In this document: positions 33,959 through 46,729 of the stretch, piece after piece
How the letters are laid out: each line of letters opens with the position of its first letter
How positions within the stretch are numbered: the stretch's first letter is position 1
Source of the DNA: Fomes fomentarius
Taxonomy: Eukaryota; Basidiomycota; Agaricomycetes; Polyporales; Polyporaceae
Direction of reading: 5' to 3'
Length of the DNA stretch: 64,000 nt
NCBI GenBank assembly: GCA_022606135.1
Contig: JABYQN010000003.1
Location: 744,001-808,000, forward strand
Position numbers and translations under genes: made by a program
Notes under the pieces: generated by a model
The model's input: only the letters and a program-made list of their open reading frames with translations
The model's database searches: none
Told to the model about the DNA's origin: nothing

Positions 33959-36900
33959 CCTCCCCCAGCCACCCACCCTCGCCTGGCACCGTCACATCCA
34001 CGCATTGCTCTCACGCCCCTGCATGTCTTCGCTGTTCCCGTCCGCCCTTCTTGTCGATCGCATGTCCGCTGACGTCTTCATCGCATACATACCCTCACCG
34101 CATCGCCTGCCCATCTCCGCACATTTTTATTACCTGCATTCTTCGGCACTCTCTCGACCTTCCAGGCGCACGCAACAGCCCCCATTTCGCCTTCTCCCTG
34201 CCTCCCTCCTATCTCCTGCTCTCACTCCCTCGTCACCTCGTTCTTGGGCGTCATCCGAAGAATGGAGGTCGAGCCTGAGCGTCTCGCAGCGAGTGTTCCC
34301 CTCCGCATGTCCGAGTACGTATGCATAGAGCTGCATAATCTGTTATCTTACGTGCCTATATTGCTATTGTTGGCTCCAGTCCGTACGTATACGCACACTA
34401 CGTTATTGGCCCTGCCTGTTGCAGGCGTATCTGTCCGTACCCCACCCCGTGTATCTAGTTAGCCTAGTGCCGCCGCAGGCAATGTACCTTAGTCCAATAC
34501 ACACGATACACGGATCCTCTCGCGTAGAGACCGTTCTTGAACACACTGTCTATTACTCGTGCGCGTTGACTGATGTGCGGCTCCTGATTTGAAACATGAA
34601 AATTCATGTGGCCTTGCAGCGACTGCCGACCTTTTCTCAAGCTTGCCGCCATGTGCACTCAGCCGTATGACACTCTCTTCCGCTCGGAAGACAGCCGTTC
34701 ATATGCGACACACTTTCCATGGGCGCGGTCCCATGCTCTCTCCATCCCGCCGTTCGTTGGGTTCCAACGGTGAGTCTGGCGCCGGTGGAAAAGATCGGAC
34801 TCAGTGTGAGCTCACGACGTCTCGACGGATGATCATGTTAAGGCTCAATCTTGCACATCATCCACATGCACAGGCAGGTAGCAGCCGTCTCGCCGCCATC
34901 TCGCCATCTCTCCTTGTTCGTTGTCAAGTTCTCTCTCTAGTAAGTAGGTTTCCCCTCACACACTGGCATCTCTGGGCCTGTGCCCATCCTGGGCCTTTCG
35001 ATCTTTTGCGTCTTGCGTCCTTCTCGGCGGCAAGTTGAAGATGGATTATGGAAGGCCACTACCCCCACGCGTAGCAGGTACCCACCCCGTCCTCCGACTC
35101 GTGTGGCTCTCAGGCGCGGACTGAGAAATCGAAATGCCCCACGCGACGACGACGGCCACTTGCGACGCCGCGCGCGTGCCCGTTCGAGGCTGCCTGCCAT
35201 TCTTGCGTGCCAATCCGCATCCGCCAAACTGAACTTTGAACTATGAACTATGCTCAGCACCGTTTGGGGAATATGCAAGAAGTTCCGCTCATTCAGAACA
35301 GAAGCCCAACCGGCCAGCCGTCTTTGGACCGAGGGCGAAGGGGCGCCAGGGCCGTTGCTGTCAGTTGTGTCACTGGCCGGGCGCGAAAACTAACAAGTCC
35401 GACGCGACGAATCCGGATCCTCTCAGTCTCAGTCTCACTGGCAGTCTCAGAACGCGTTGCTTTGCTTCTTCTCGAGCGGGAAACGTCAACGTCTCCTGGC
35501 TGGCGATCCCGGCGGGCTATCGATATCGCTATCGACGACGACGACAGTTGGGCTGCAGCATCGAACAGTCGGATGGCACCGGACAGCACCGTCACCGTGC
35601 GCGGGGCTGTGGATCTCTTCTTCCCTGCCTTTTTAGTCGTATTTACGTCGTACACCGTCACCCAAAAGACACGCGACGCGACGGTCAAGGCACGCGCGTG
35701 GGGGAGGGGAAGGGGGGACCAAGTGACCAGACTCGCACCGTACGCATCCAGTACGTACACAGTCGCGCACGCATTCAGCCAGTTCGGAAGGTGGCCGTCG
35801 ACCATCGACCATCCCGCGGCCAGAAACCGTTTGCACGCTTCCAGTTCTCCCGGGAACTTCCTCGCGCGCTGTGCTCTCTTCTGAGCAATCGGTTCTCCGT
35901 CTGCGGCCTGCGAAGCTCGCTGCCACCGGACCTGAACTGGAGGAGCTCGGGGAGCGCAGCCGTTGCGCGCGCAAACTTTCGAGGAAGACGGGAACGCTGC
36001 GCCCTATATCGTCGGCTGCGATAGGCCGAACCTTTCGTACGTACGGCCGTACCGAACTGCCAGTACGACCACGCCACTGCGCGCGCTACCGAAGCAGCGC
36101 ACAACCAGCAACGATGGGAACCTCGACGAGCAACTGATACTATCACTAAGCAGTGGGGCCGCGACGCAGGAACGTGGCGGCGGAACTGGCGGAACTTGCA
36201 AAGCTTCAGCGTTCACGTTAACGTTCAAAGGCTCGAGGCGCTACACCCGACGACCAAACACACACGCACGCACACAGATGTTCGGGGTTTACGCAGGGTT
36301 GTGCTCCGAGCTGATGTTAGAGGCGAGAGAAGTCCCAGGCGTACCGCCCACCGGCGGCAGTGCGAGTGCACAGCAGCGAGGGCCCATCGCGGGCCTGCTG
36401 ATGGCGAACCTCTGCTATCCTGTCCTGTGGAACTCGGTGGGATTGTGGCGCACCACAGTCGCCCGTGGCTTGTAATGCAGCTTCCCGCCACCTGTAACCC
36501 GCTCTTGGCCGGCCGCGCGCGCCCGTGCGCGTATACGTACGACACGCACACGTCGTATTCGTGATATTAGTGTACGGTGCGCACGGTCCCTGCCTGTCCT
36601 GCACTGGTGGCACTGTGTGATGTTCGTCACGCCATTGCGCCTCCGTGCTTTGTGCGCCGTTTCCCCGCTCAGTTCCCGAACTTCACTCATCGCCCTGGCA
36701 CGATGGGGACGGGAAGCGCGGGGATTAGCGGTAGGGCCTCTGGATCGGGCGGTGGGGCCTGTTCCGACTCTCATGCTGCTTACACTGGTCGCATCGGTGC
36801 GGAGGGCTCACAGGCCGTACTGGTCTGTATTCATATTCGACCTGCACAGCATCCACAATCACAGAGAAGCGCGTACCGGGACCTTGTTTGCGCTCCCACG

Positions 36901-39900
36901 GGCTGCTAATCTCAGGGCGTGGGGGGAGGTGGGTGGGCCAGCGCGACACCCAATGTCCGACTCCAGATTCCACTCTCCGCCCGCCCCCGCCCCTGCCCCT
37001 CTTGTCTCCGACGCTCCAACTGGCTTCTCGGCCGCGAACGCGCCTGCTGTTACAGTTGAGTCTCGGACTCTCGGTTCGAGGCCTCCCTGAACGAGTGCTC
37101 CTGGCCCTCTCTCCCTTCCTTTGTCGCAATGTACACAGTACACACAGGCCCCTTCCAGGCTGCAGAACCAAGAACGGCTAGGCGGCTCCCACTCCCACCA
37201 CCGATTGTCTGAGAGACTCTTAGATGACTGACTGCGAATTACGAGTCTGCGACGAGGTCGGGCGTTTCCGAACCGTTTCCGCATATCATTTCCTCTTGCG
37301 GCGCTCGCTGCTCTCGGGATCCTCCCGGTGCTGTCCCTCTCTTTCGCTCTCGCTCTCGCTCTCGCATTCAGTGCGGGTCTATGTGTGCGGGGGGGTTCTA
37401 GGTTCCGCGTGTTCGTGTTCGCGGCAAGCCGTTTCTTTTTCTCTCTGCGTCCGAACGAATGGTGGTCACTCGCATTCCTCCTCCTCCCCCCGCACACCGG
37501 CTTCATCTCCGTGTGGTGATATTCAAACGAACGAGCTGTTGAATGAAGTGTGAAGAAGGCCTGGGCGAAACCACTGCTTCGTGCATACGCTAGATGCTTT
37601 GTGCGTTATTGCGTATCGAGCATTTCCGTTTCGAGCCTCAGACTAGTAGGCCAGGATCCAACTGGCAATACGGACGACGGCGTTCTCCCGGAAGTACCTT
37701 GTTTGCGCCCCACAATACTTCCGCATCTTCCCGCCCATCTCCTTTTTTCCTCCTCCTCCTCCTCCTCACACTAGTTACTCGCGTTCGCGGAGATCGCAGG
37801 CGTTTCGGTGGAATCTTGAGATGCACCTGGATAGGCTGGGATGAACGCTGGCCGCATTCGGATCCGGGGCTCATCTGCAGTGCTTCTATCTCTTACGTCC
37901 ATCACATGCGCGCTCGTACATATACGAGCCGCTTCTCCCGTGGTGTTGTGAATTTGTGCGCGCGCGCCGGGTTTCGCCCACGGTGATGGGCAATCGTGAA
38001 TGGAAGCAACGACTCGGGTGTTTGCAACTTGCGCGGCTGCAGGTGGGTGGGTGTTTTGCATCAATATATGATATTGCGCGCCGTGGCCCATGATATTGAT
38101 ATTAATATTGTATGCTAGGGAAAGAGGTGTACGGCTCCATCGCCAGGACGTGACGGTCGGGAGAACCAAGATATTGACGTCGACGAAACGGCCGCTCGAC
38201 ACTAGAACACACGGTCCCAACCCGCCGGCTTGGAGCTGTCGACGTCTGTGTCATGTATGTCTAATGCACCGGCGGGCCAACGGCTTGAGGAGGTGCGTGC
38301 GCGCGTACCATGAGCTTGCTTGCTTTCGTGCACGTTATCTATCATCGCGAGTGTATGCTTGCGCTCGGCGCGCCGAGGTTCTGCCCTGCGCGTGCGTGCG
38401 TGTGTCTGTCTTCTCTGTCCCCCTTCTCGCGCGCGTGTCGTCGTCGTCGACGGCAGGCCCCTTCTCTCACTGTGCTACTTGCAGGACACGTCTTGCCTGA
38501 TGGATTGGGGCGGCGGCGCACCGGCGTCGTCCCGACGGACGGCTCTAGCAGAGGCGGCATGTGCAGCGTGCAGCGTGCTCGTGCAGTGACGTACGCGCAC
38601 ATGTTCGCATGCACACGCAAACTTTTTTTGAGAGTTAGCTCCGGACATACGGACTTACGTTGCGCACACGCAGGCGGACTGTCGACGCACTGATGCCAAA
38701 ATGACATGACACCTTGTTCTTGGTGTGCACGCGGCGTGGGTGTGCGGGCTGGAAGTGGTGCGCGTCGAGTACTGTATGGGAAGGCCAGGCAGCAGGTACG
38801 TAGCGTGACGGCATCCGAGCCGTCCATGGTGCATGGTGCGTCGTGCCACTCGCACAAGCGCTTGGACGGAGGCGGCAGGTGGGGATCGTTTGCGCATGCT
38901 TCCTTTTTCTCTGTGGAAGAATGATACTTTGTCGACGTACGTCGGGTTCGGCCCTGGGATTGAGGTCATCTCCGCGAGATCGATCGCGTGAGTAGTAGGT
39001 GCTTAGGCGGGTGGCACGACTTGGGGGCGAGTGGCAGGCCGCACCGAGGCGAGTGTGGGCAGCGCGCGGATATCTGGCAGGTGCGGGTGTTGCGTATGTG
39101 ACAGAACGGGACGAGGAGATGATCCTACCGAGCTATCTCCGAGATGGGGCTGCTGCTGCTGCTGCTGGACTGGGAGCGTAATAAAAGACAAAGGAGAGTG
39201 TACGGAGTGGGGATGGTTGACGGCTATATCGATCCGCACGGTGTGCTCGCTCCTGCCGCATTCGCCAGGAGGTGGCCGGGAGAAGGGAGTCTTCCCATAG
39301 GCCAGCATCCAGCGCGGACACGATGCATCGGCGCGTGCGGGCTGCCTGGTGTGGCAGATACGCCAGCAGGACAGTGCAGCTCGCCCCGGCGTGGCACGAG
39401 ACAGGCCTGGTGGCTACCTTGGCCCGGAGCGTGGGGGAACGCAGAGGGTTCCGTCTGGATTCCTTTGGTTGGGCGAGCTCGGATGGCTGTCATCTGAGAG
39501 AGAGAGCGCGTCATCGCCAGGCGGGGGGACGGCTGGGTGCATTAGAAGCTGGAGGACTGACATTGTGGAGCGGCGGAGAAGGATGGCGGGGGGCCGGATG
39601 GGGCGGGGGACGTGGACCGGGAGTAGGACGTCAGCCGTGTTCTATTCTCTCACATTTAGATGCTATGGCCCTGCCTTCACTCCGATAGTCCTCGCTCTCA
39701 ATCTTGCATTAGAACCAGAAGCAGCGCGAAATTTTCGCGGTCTCCCCACGCACCACTTCCGTCCCTCTCTCCATCTTTTCATTCTCCTTGCTCGCCCCGC
39801 CCGGCCAGCTCAATGACCGCTCACTGCGGCCTCCTAGAACTCCTTCGATCGCACGGCCCCTTCCTCACTGGTCGACGTCTCGCGAGACGTCGGAATTCAA

Positions 39901-42900
39901 CGCCCTCGCACGCTCTGCAGGTCGCGAGGCCCGATATAGCCCCGTCGCGCAGCGTGCCCGCGCCCCATAGGCTCGCCTATCCTCTATGGGAGAGGTGGCG
40001 ACCGCCCGCACACGCTCGCAGGTACACCCAGGCTGAGGGTATGTCGCACCCGCCCCTTTCCATTCCATGTTCACGCGAGAGCGAGGGCGAGAGAGTCCAA
40101 ACGTCGCTGCGCAGCACAACGGTGCACCCACACCAACCGCCGCGTGCGCAGGTTACCTTGCCAGCCGCCTTTCTGTCGCCCTTCTCTGCACAGTCGCCGC
40201 GACTCGCTCGAGGACCAGGAACAGAACATTCAGCATCTAGTAGCGACAGACCACCAGGGCAGGGCGAGAGTGCGGAACTGGAAATAGAAATAGCCCAAGC
40301 AGCTCACAGCTCACGCACCCGCGTTTCCATTCCATGCTGCCGTTCCCCGTTTCAAAGCTGCTGGCTCCCCGCCGTCGTAGTGCGCACATGTAACAATGTA
40401 CACACACGCACGCACGCGCGAGGGAAGGTCGCTACGCGCCGTCTTTTTGGAAATACATTCGCCGCGAACGAGAATGAGAACGAGAACGAGTGCGAGTGCG
40501 AAGTCGGAAGAAGCCACGGCGCGAGAGCGAAGACGTTCCCCCCCGGCGGCGGGCGGGCGGGCAGGGCAACAACCCCTCAGCCTGGCAGTGGCGCATTTCC
40601 TGCTCTCTCTGAGTCTTTGTCTTCCCCCCACCTGGCACTGAATCGAAGCGCAACACTACAGCACGCCTGACCCAATCCGCGCCATCCGGCGCGAGCTCTT
40701 CCAGCGCGCGGGGAGGGGGGCCTGCGTCAGGTGGTCTTCATGGCCCTCTTGGGTAGTGTCACTGTGGTTCATGGGGCAGACGCGCGCATGGCCAGCCTCC
40801 GGATCGCTCCCTTTCCCTTTCCCCTTCCGTTCTTGTTTTCTTTCTCAGCGACTGCTTGCCAGCGCTCGTGAGGCCTTGCTTGGCCCTTGGGATGGGGATG
40901 AGGATGATTCGTCAGACGTCTCTGGCATAAAGCCACCTTCCGTGTGGCCCCCATGGGAGCCCGAGCACGATCGGGCTCACAGCGCTTGCGTTTGATGCAG
41001 AGAAGAAGGGCTCGTTTATCCGCTGCGCTGGGAACCCCCCACCCCCTCCAGGTGGCTCTCGCATTGGCGATGGGCATGGGAAGGCTGGCTAGGCGCACGC
41101 GCGCACCCACGCCAGGGTTTCGGCCTAAGTACATCTAAGTAACATATCACTGGGAGGCAGGGGGTTGGAGTTGAGGCTGGCAGCTTGGCCGGTGACAGCT
41201 TGGCGTCACCGGCCAAGCTGCTGAGCGCCATCCATGGGAGGTACTGGTTTCCAACTTTCAACAGTCCAAGTACGCTTGTGCTTGTGCTTTTTGTGCTTGG
41301 AGCGTGGAGGTGCTTGGAATCTCTTCCCGCTCTTGCGGGAGCTGGAGGCTGCGGCGAGGGAACCGGGGGGGTTGGGGCTGATACGACGTGATGAGCCCCC
41401 CGTAGCCTAGTACCCAAAAAGCAACACCCTTGCGCTGCGGCGCGGTACGAACTTGTAATGGTGCGGACGGGGGCGTGGGTCTGTCCAAGCCATGTAAGTG
41501 CCATATTCGAAACCGACCCGCAGCCATATAATATTACCGATCATACGTGTCCACTCATATTGTACTGTGCGACCACATTCGGGGCGTGATGATTGCAAAC
41601 ACTCACCCTCGGGGAGGAGTTTCGCCGCAGCATATGCGAGAAACCCACGTCGCACTGCGGACGACGCGATCTATCCTACCATCCTCCCTCCCTATAACGT
41701 GTGCGTGCGTGCGTGTCTGTCTGTCTGTGTCTGTGGTTTGGAAGAATACGGTGTGACGTCGGCATCGGCACTTGAGCTGTGTATGTATCCAGATATCTGC
41801 CTCCGTGCAGTGAATGATTACGTTCCGGTAAAAGGAAGTGGCGAGCGCTCACCTGGTCGGTGCGCCGGAACTCAGTACTCAATACTCTAATCATCGCGAC
41901 AGGGTGACAGCGTGCACGCACGGTGATGGGCAGGAAAACCACACGAGTTCCAAGCTGCCAGTGGTTGTGTGGCAGCGGCCGACAAAATCTTGCAATGCCA
42001 CACATTGAAATGTTGAAAAACCAACCTTGGCTGGCGCCGCCGTGAGTCCCGGAGTTGCATCGTTTTGCCTGATGGTTGTCACAAGCGCCCGATTGCTTGC
42101 AACGACGTTTGCTTTTCTCAAGTTCGCAGGAACCCTGAGCCTGACAGGCGATGTACGGTAACGGTAACGGTAACGGATGGCCTGTGTGTGATATATGTTA
42201 ATCAACTCGTGCCACTGTGCGCGCGAGCTTCGCGTCCCCCCCCCTCTCGGTCGCATTGACAGATGTTGCAGGTTCGGCAGAGCCAGCTTGAGCGGGAGCA
42301 CCCCGCCCGCAGCGCCAAAGGCTCGGCAGTGGCAAATTGGAGAAGACACGGCGGGGGGTTGAACGTGTGATCGCCAAATTTAAAGTACGGGCATGGCACC
42401 GGGTGTGTGGCACAATGTAACCATCAATATTCATTCGCCTGGCAACTGCAACCTACAGACAAAATACCGCATCCAGGGACGATCCATCGAGAGAAAAGCC
42501 AGAGAAGGACCAAGAACCAAAGACCAAAGACAACCGGAGTTGCGTCGACCGTCGACGGGTAGAAGCGTAGCACCGGTAACATGTATGTACGTATACATAA
42601 CCTCCCCCCAGCTTCTTCGGACGCGGGGAACGTAGAGCATGTGAACCTTCTCTCAATTTTTTTTTCGTGCGCATGAACACATTACACAATGATGCAAAGT
42701 TCAAACCGGAACGGCCGACTTGAGCGCGTGTCAAGCCTGGACGCACACCAAACCCAAACCCGCAGCCATAGTCATGCATGATGTCAGTGATGCCATAGCG
42801 TAAAGGTGTACATACTCAGTCCCCCGGGCCCCAACCGAGTGCATGGGGGCGTGCGCACCCACCGGGAGTCCGGGACTCGTGGACAGACGCGGGGCGGACG

Positions 42901-45486
42901 TTACGGCCATAGCTCCAGCGCTAGCTAGCCTCCAGGAAATCACAGCCTAAATCGCAATCGCCCATCGGCGCGGCGAGAACGATCGCACCATCGGGGAGAG
43001 CTCAATTGAGCCCGTCCGTATCCGCTGACGCCCCTCGTCTGGCCTAGCGTCGGACTCGCACACCGTGGGGGAGGGCACGGAGAGGGCCCAGGGAGGGAAA
43101 GACTAAGACTCAGAGACCCCCTGCTGGGACTTGGAAAACACGTCGGACAAGCGCACGACCCGTCAATATAGCATACGAGCCACACCGCGTACGACGGCGC
43201 ACCGTGTCTTATCTGTATATACATATACATATACGACAGACCCGTCCGGGGATCGTGGTCGACAGATTACGACAACCGAGCGAAGTGCGACTGGCGCTGG
43301 CAGCGCGGAGGGCACACAGGCCAGCGGAGATGATTATAAAAAGTATGCGCACGTAACGATAACACGGCAAGGCGCACACACCACCTCCAGCGCATAGCCA
43401 ATGCCATCAGACATGTCAGATGACAATTACGGAATGGGAGCTTTAAGTCTGTCTGACGTGTTACAATGAGAGTTACTGTAACTGCCCCGCATGCTCGGGA
43501 CCGACAGCAGCTGGCATCGGCAAGTGCACAATTTCTGCAGGTCCAGATCCAATGTGCCTGCAGCTACTGATACTCGCACTGAGCAGTGATTACTGAACGT
43601 TCAACGTTCAGCACTCCGTAGTAAGTACAGCACCCGCAGATTCAGAGGCGCGCAATTTGTCCGAATTGGGACGGGGAAATAGGCACAAGGGGGCGCATAT
43701 GCATATGTGGGAGCGGCGCATGAGAACATCAAGAACAAAGCTTTTGGGCCACAAGCGACTGCACTGGGCACTGGGCAGCTGAGCAGCTGAGCAGCGGGCG
43801 TGTGCAGGCGGTCCAGGTCTCGCCACAACGCCACGACAGGGTGCGACGACCGCCGTCTAGATATTCGATCGGCCCTGAGCGCGAGAGCAAAGGGATGCTC
43901 AGGAAAACAGCTCAAAGAGATCCGGCGCCTGGGATCGATTGACACAGTGCACAAAGGCAAGTCGTTCCTTTGTGAACACCAGCGGGCGGAGAAGAAGAAG
44001 CGTGTCGGTGCAGCTGGGGTTCTAGACGCACGACTCACGAGATGCGTCCAGTCCGCCGGTTTTGGTGACATTAATGTGGTTCCCTGGGGCAGGCGGTCCT
44101 ATCGATGGCGGGCATGAGAGTGTCGAACGTGCAGCATCGTCCGGGATCGGGGAGCGATCAGTTCAGCTGATGTACCAGATGGGCTGGAGACTACGCGCGG
44201 ACCGCAGGGACACAAAGGAAGACAGGCGACCGTTCGCATGCAAGTCAACTGTTCAGGGTCAACAGCGCGCGTGAAAGGACAAACGCAGAGCACGGGCGTG
44301 CAACGCGAAGGCCCAAGCAGCTCGCTAAGAATAGCTCCCAGGCCGTGTACGTAGCGATAGGAGCCACCGCACGACGACCCGTGGCTGACCTGAGCGTCCG
44401 GAGTAGTCGTGTTAACTGAGGAGGTATTGCGGAAGTTCAGTCGAGGACGATGTCGCGCCTGCCATGCCGAGGACGTGGCCGACCTTAACGTTGGGTACAA
44501 AGGATGGCGACGTACATTCCAACGAACACGGACTGAATGGGAGATCTGTGCGCGATTTCCTGTGCCCGTGGAATCGTCGGTGTAACCTAGCTCTCCAGAA
44601 AGGAAGGACAACGAAGTCTGGGGTAAGGCGCTCTAGGCCCAACATGTGCTTGAGAGCTTGAGGCCCGATCATGAACTTCGTGGGTAACGGTTACGGTACA
44701 TCGGTCCAGCGGACCAGCCAACCGTTCCCCGATCCGCCCGTCTTCCGCATGGCTTCCGTAGCTGGATGCGATCTGCAACTTCAGTGTGCCCTGAGGCTCG
44801 GAGGCTGAAGGGTTAACACTCAGCTCATACCTCGGCGAAACGCTCAACAATCCTAGGGAACACTTGGCCCTCGCTGAGAAGAATGGGACGTAACGGAGCC
44901 TGGTAGGCCCTACTCGCCTCTCGCCAGACAGGCATTTGTCGAGATTTCGCCGCGCCGAGGGAAAAGAACCTAAGTACGCCGCTGTAATCGTCTCCATAGT
45001 CGTGTGCGTTTTCCTAAGGCCATCACATAAACGAACAACGGCATGGGGGACGTAGACCTAGCCGGCGGAGGTACGTACCTATAGGAATGCTTTGATATCC
45101 GGCTTTCGGGGCAATGGTCTTGGCCCGATAGCCGTGCAACTAGGTGCATGTATGAGCGCACGAGCGATTCGGAGTCTTTCGTGGCGGCGGCGTGTCGTTC
45201 GCTACTATTACTGTGAGGTGGCATAGAGCAGGGAGTAACCTTACATGGCAGGATCAGGTGGCCCCAGCAATGTATTGTAGGCGCGCTTATGACGGAATGG
45301 GAACTCACTGCATATATCCGGCGAGGTCGGGTATGCCCGTCGGTAGTATTTCCTGACCGCCCGTGAATGTATAAATGTGAATATCACAGAGGATACATGA
45401 CAGTATTGAGGGTATCATGTCAAACGTGGTATCGGCAGCTTGTCGTCATCACGGATAGCATGGGAGTAAACAAAAAGTGCGCGAAC
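33959..45486. other. 11.5 kb region without a recognisable gene, rich in simple repeats
   Basis: Lies between two convergent 3' ends. ORFs of up to 336 codons occur (for example 39660-40670, 35236-36024 and 36859-37506). They overlap one another on both strands, are Arg/Pro/Ser-rich and look like GC-rich noise. Simple repeats include CTCTCG units near 37340, CTC near 37750, CTG near 39150, GAGAAC near 40470, GGTAAC near 42155 and ATATAC near 43210. No transposase, reverse transcriptase or tRNA-like structure was seen. Non-coding RNAs or unusual regulatory DNA cannot be excluded. Confidence 0.5.
41180..41221. repeat. Perfect 17-bp inverted repeat (hairpin)
   Basis: Arms GCAGCTTGGCCGGTGAC (41180-41196) and its exact complement (41205-41221), separated by AGCTTGGC. 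The unit CAGCTTGGC also occurs as a direct repeat in the left arm and loop. It is GC-rich and would form a very stable stem-loop in RNA or a cruciform in DNA. It is not followed by a T-run, so it is not a bacterial-type terminator. Confidence 0.85.
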
Positions 45487-46394
45487 TCATATGATGTCAA
45501 TAACTGTAGGCCATAAGCTAAGAAGGGTTAGAGACGTTGATGATGAAGGGCAAGGAAGGAAATCACTCACGCGAGGAATCCCACAAGTGTCTGCGCCAGT
45601 GCACCAAGGAGAGGTATCCACCTGTAGGATATCAGTGGGTGTTCACAGATGGTGGATGGACTAAGGAAGATAGGCTCAGAATGGATCCATTTCAATTCAA
45701 CACGATACTGAATTGTACAGCAGGAGGCAATTGTATGCATGCCGATGCTCGCGCGCAAGATCCACTTAATGTACCAAAAAAACAGGCACTCACGTTGACA
45801 TATTGTACTTGGCAGCCTTGAACAAACCCGCCAGTACATACCCAATAATAGCTGACCCCATCACCGCCCCCGCCAATGCGAACGTGGCAAACAACAGAAA
45901 CACAATGAACGCAAATGTCAACCTAGTCCGTCCCTCGTTCTGCTTGGCTGGTGCTCGCGATTGCAGACGGAGCTGACTTTGACTCTGGCTCCGAACCTCA
46001 GCCCTCAGGCCTTGTCGATCGTATCGCCGTAGAGGGATACTCTCCCCATCCGAGACGCTTCTGTATGAAGGACCTGTTCTCGCGAAAGACGGACGTGTCC
46101 TGTAGCCTTTGGGCAGAGGCCTTCGTGGGGGAAATGAGAGGTTCAGAAAGGCGTAGATGCCGCAGGCGATGAACGAGGGGACGTATAGCACCAGAGTCCA
46201 GTACAGTGTGAAGCGGAAGATATCTAGATGTAAGTACACGTTAAAGATAGCGAATGTCATCCACATGATGAGGCAAACGCACCGTGAGGATCGTGTAAGT
46301 ACCTGCCTCTGGCCTGGATGGGATCTCTGTGGTCTATCGGGAGAACCTCAACTGCAATGTTGTATAGTGATGGCCAAGACGGTGTGTCAGACAT
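45487..46394 (-). CDS. Multi-pass membrane protein of unknown function
   Basis: Four exons (46353-46394, 45794-46302, 45621-45794 removed as intron to 45571-45621, then 45487-45517) give 210 aa: [14 protein letters not shown] joins [31 protein letters not shown]. The coding exons are thus 46353-46394, 45794-46302, 45571-45621 and 45487-45517. Hydrophobic segments: [59 protein letters not shown] with [12 protein letters not shown], and [21 protein letters not shown] basic/polar loop of about 60 residues ([17 protein letters not shown]...[14 protein letters not shown]) lies between the second and third. I do not recognise a named family. The first intron (53 bp) was chosen because it restores the frame with a short first exon. 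Confidence 0.75.
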
Positions 46395-46729
46395 TTCTCC
46401 GCGACGGCTATGAAGTCATCACAGCGGAAGTGTAGAGGAGGGAGAGCAAGCTGAATGGAGCAAGCCGACAGAGGCGGCGGAGCCTGGAGATGAGGTGGAA
46501 GGGTGAATTTCTGGCGCTCGCCCTCGCTCGAGCGGCGCTTGCATGACACGTGCTATCACATAGTGCGCTACTCAATATGGTAATCTTTTGTGGTTGAGAC
46601 AACCCCGTTCAAGTCCGCGCGGCGTAGGCATTGGTGTAAGCAGAAAAATTCTATGTGATAGGAAGGGAAATCATAGTATACATATGAACACAACATCAAT
46701 GTCAATGTAAATGACCTCCACGGAAAACG
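46395..46729. other. Intergenic, no gene seen
   Basis: 335 bp between the membrane protein start and the ligase pseudogene remnant; presumably the membrane protein promoter. Confidence 0.4.

Noticed and set aside
42150..42180. GGTAAC tandem repeat as telomere-like DNA
   Set aside because: Only about three units; fungal telomeres are usually TTAGGG-type. Treated as a microsatellite.
34000..45400. Long ORFs such as 39660-40670 (336 codons), 35236-36024 and 36859-37506
   Set aside because: They overlap other long ORFs on both strands, have Arg/Pro/Ser-rich low-complexity translations, and show none of the short-intron structure or motifs of the real genes here. GC-rich sequence yields such ORFs by chance.
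46560..46640. tRNA-like stretch containing GTTCAAGTCC
   Set aside because: The bases around the putative T-loop do not pair into a 5-bp stem, and no matching acceptor or D arm could be formed.
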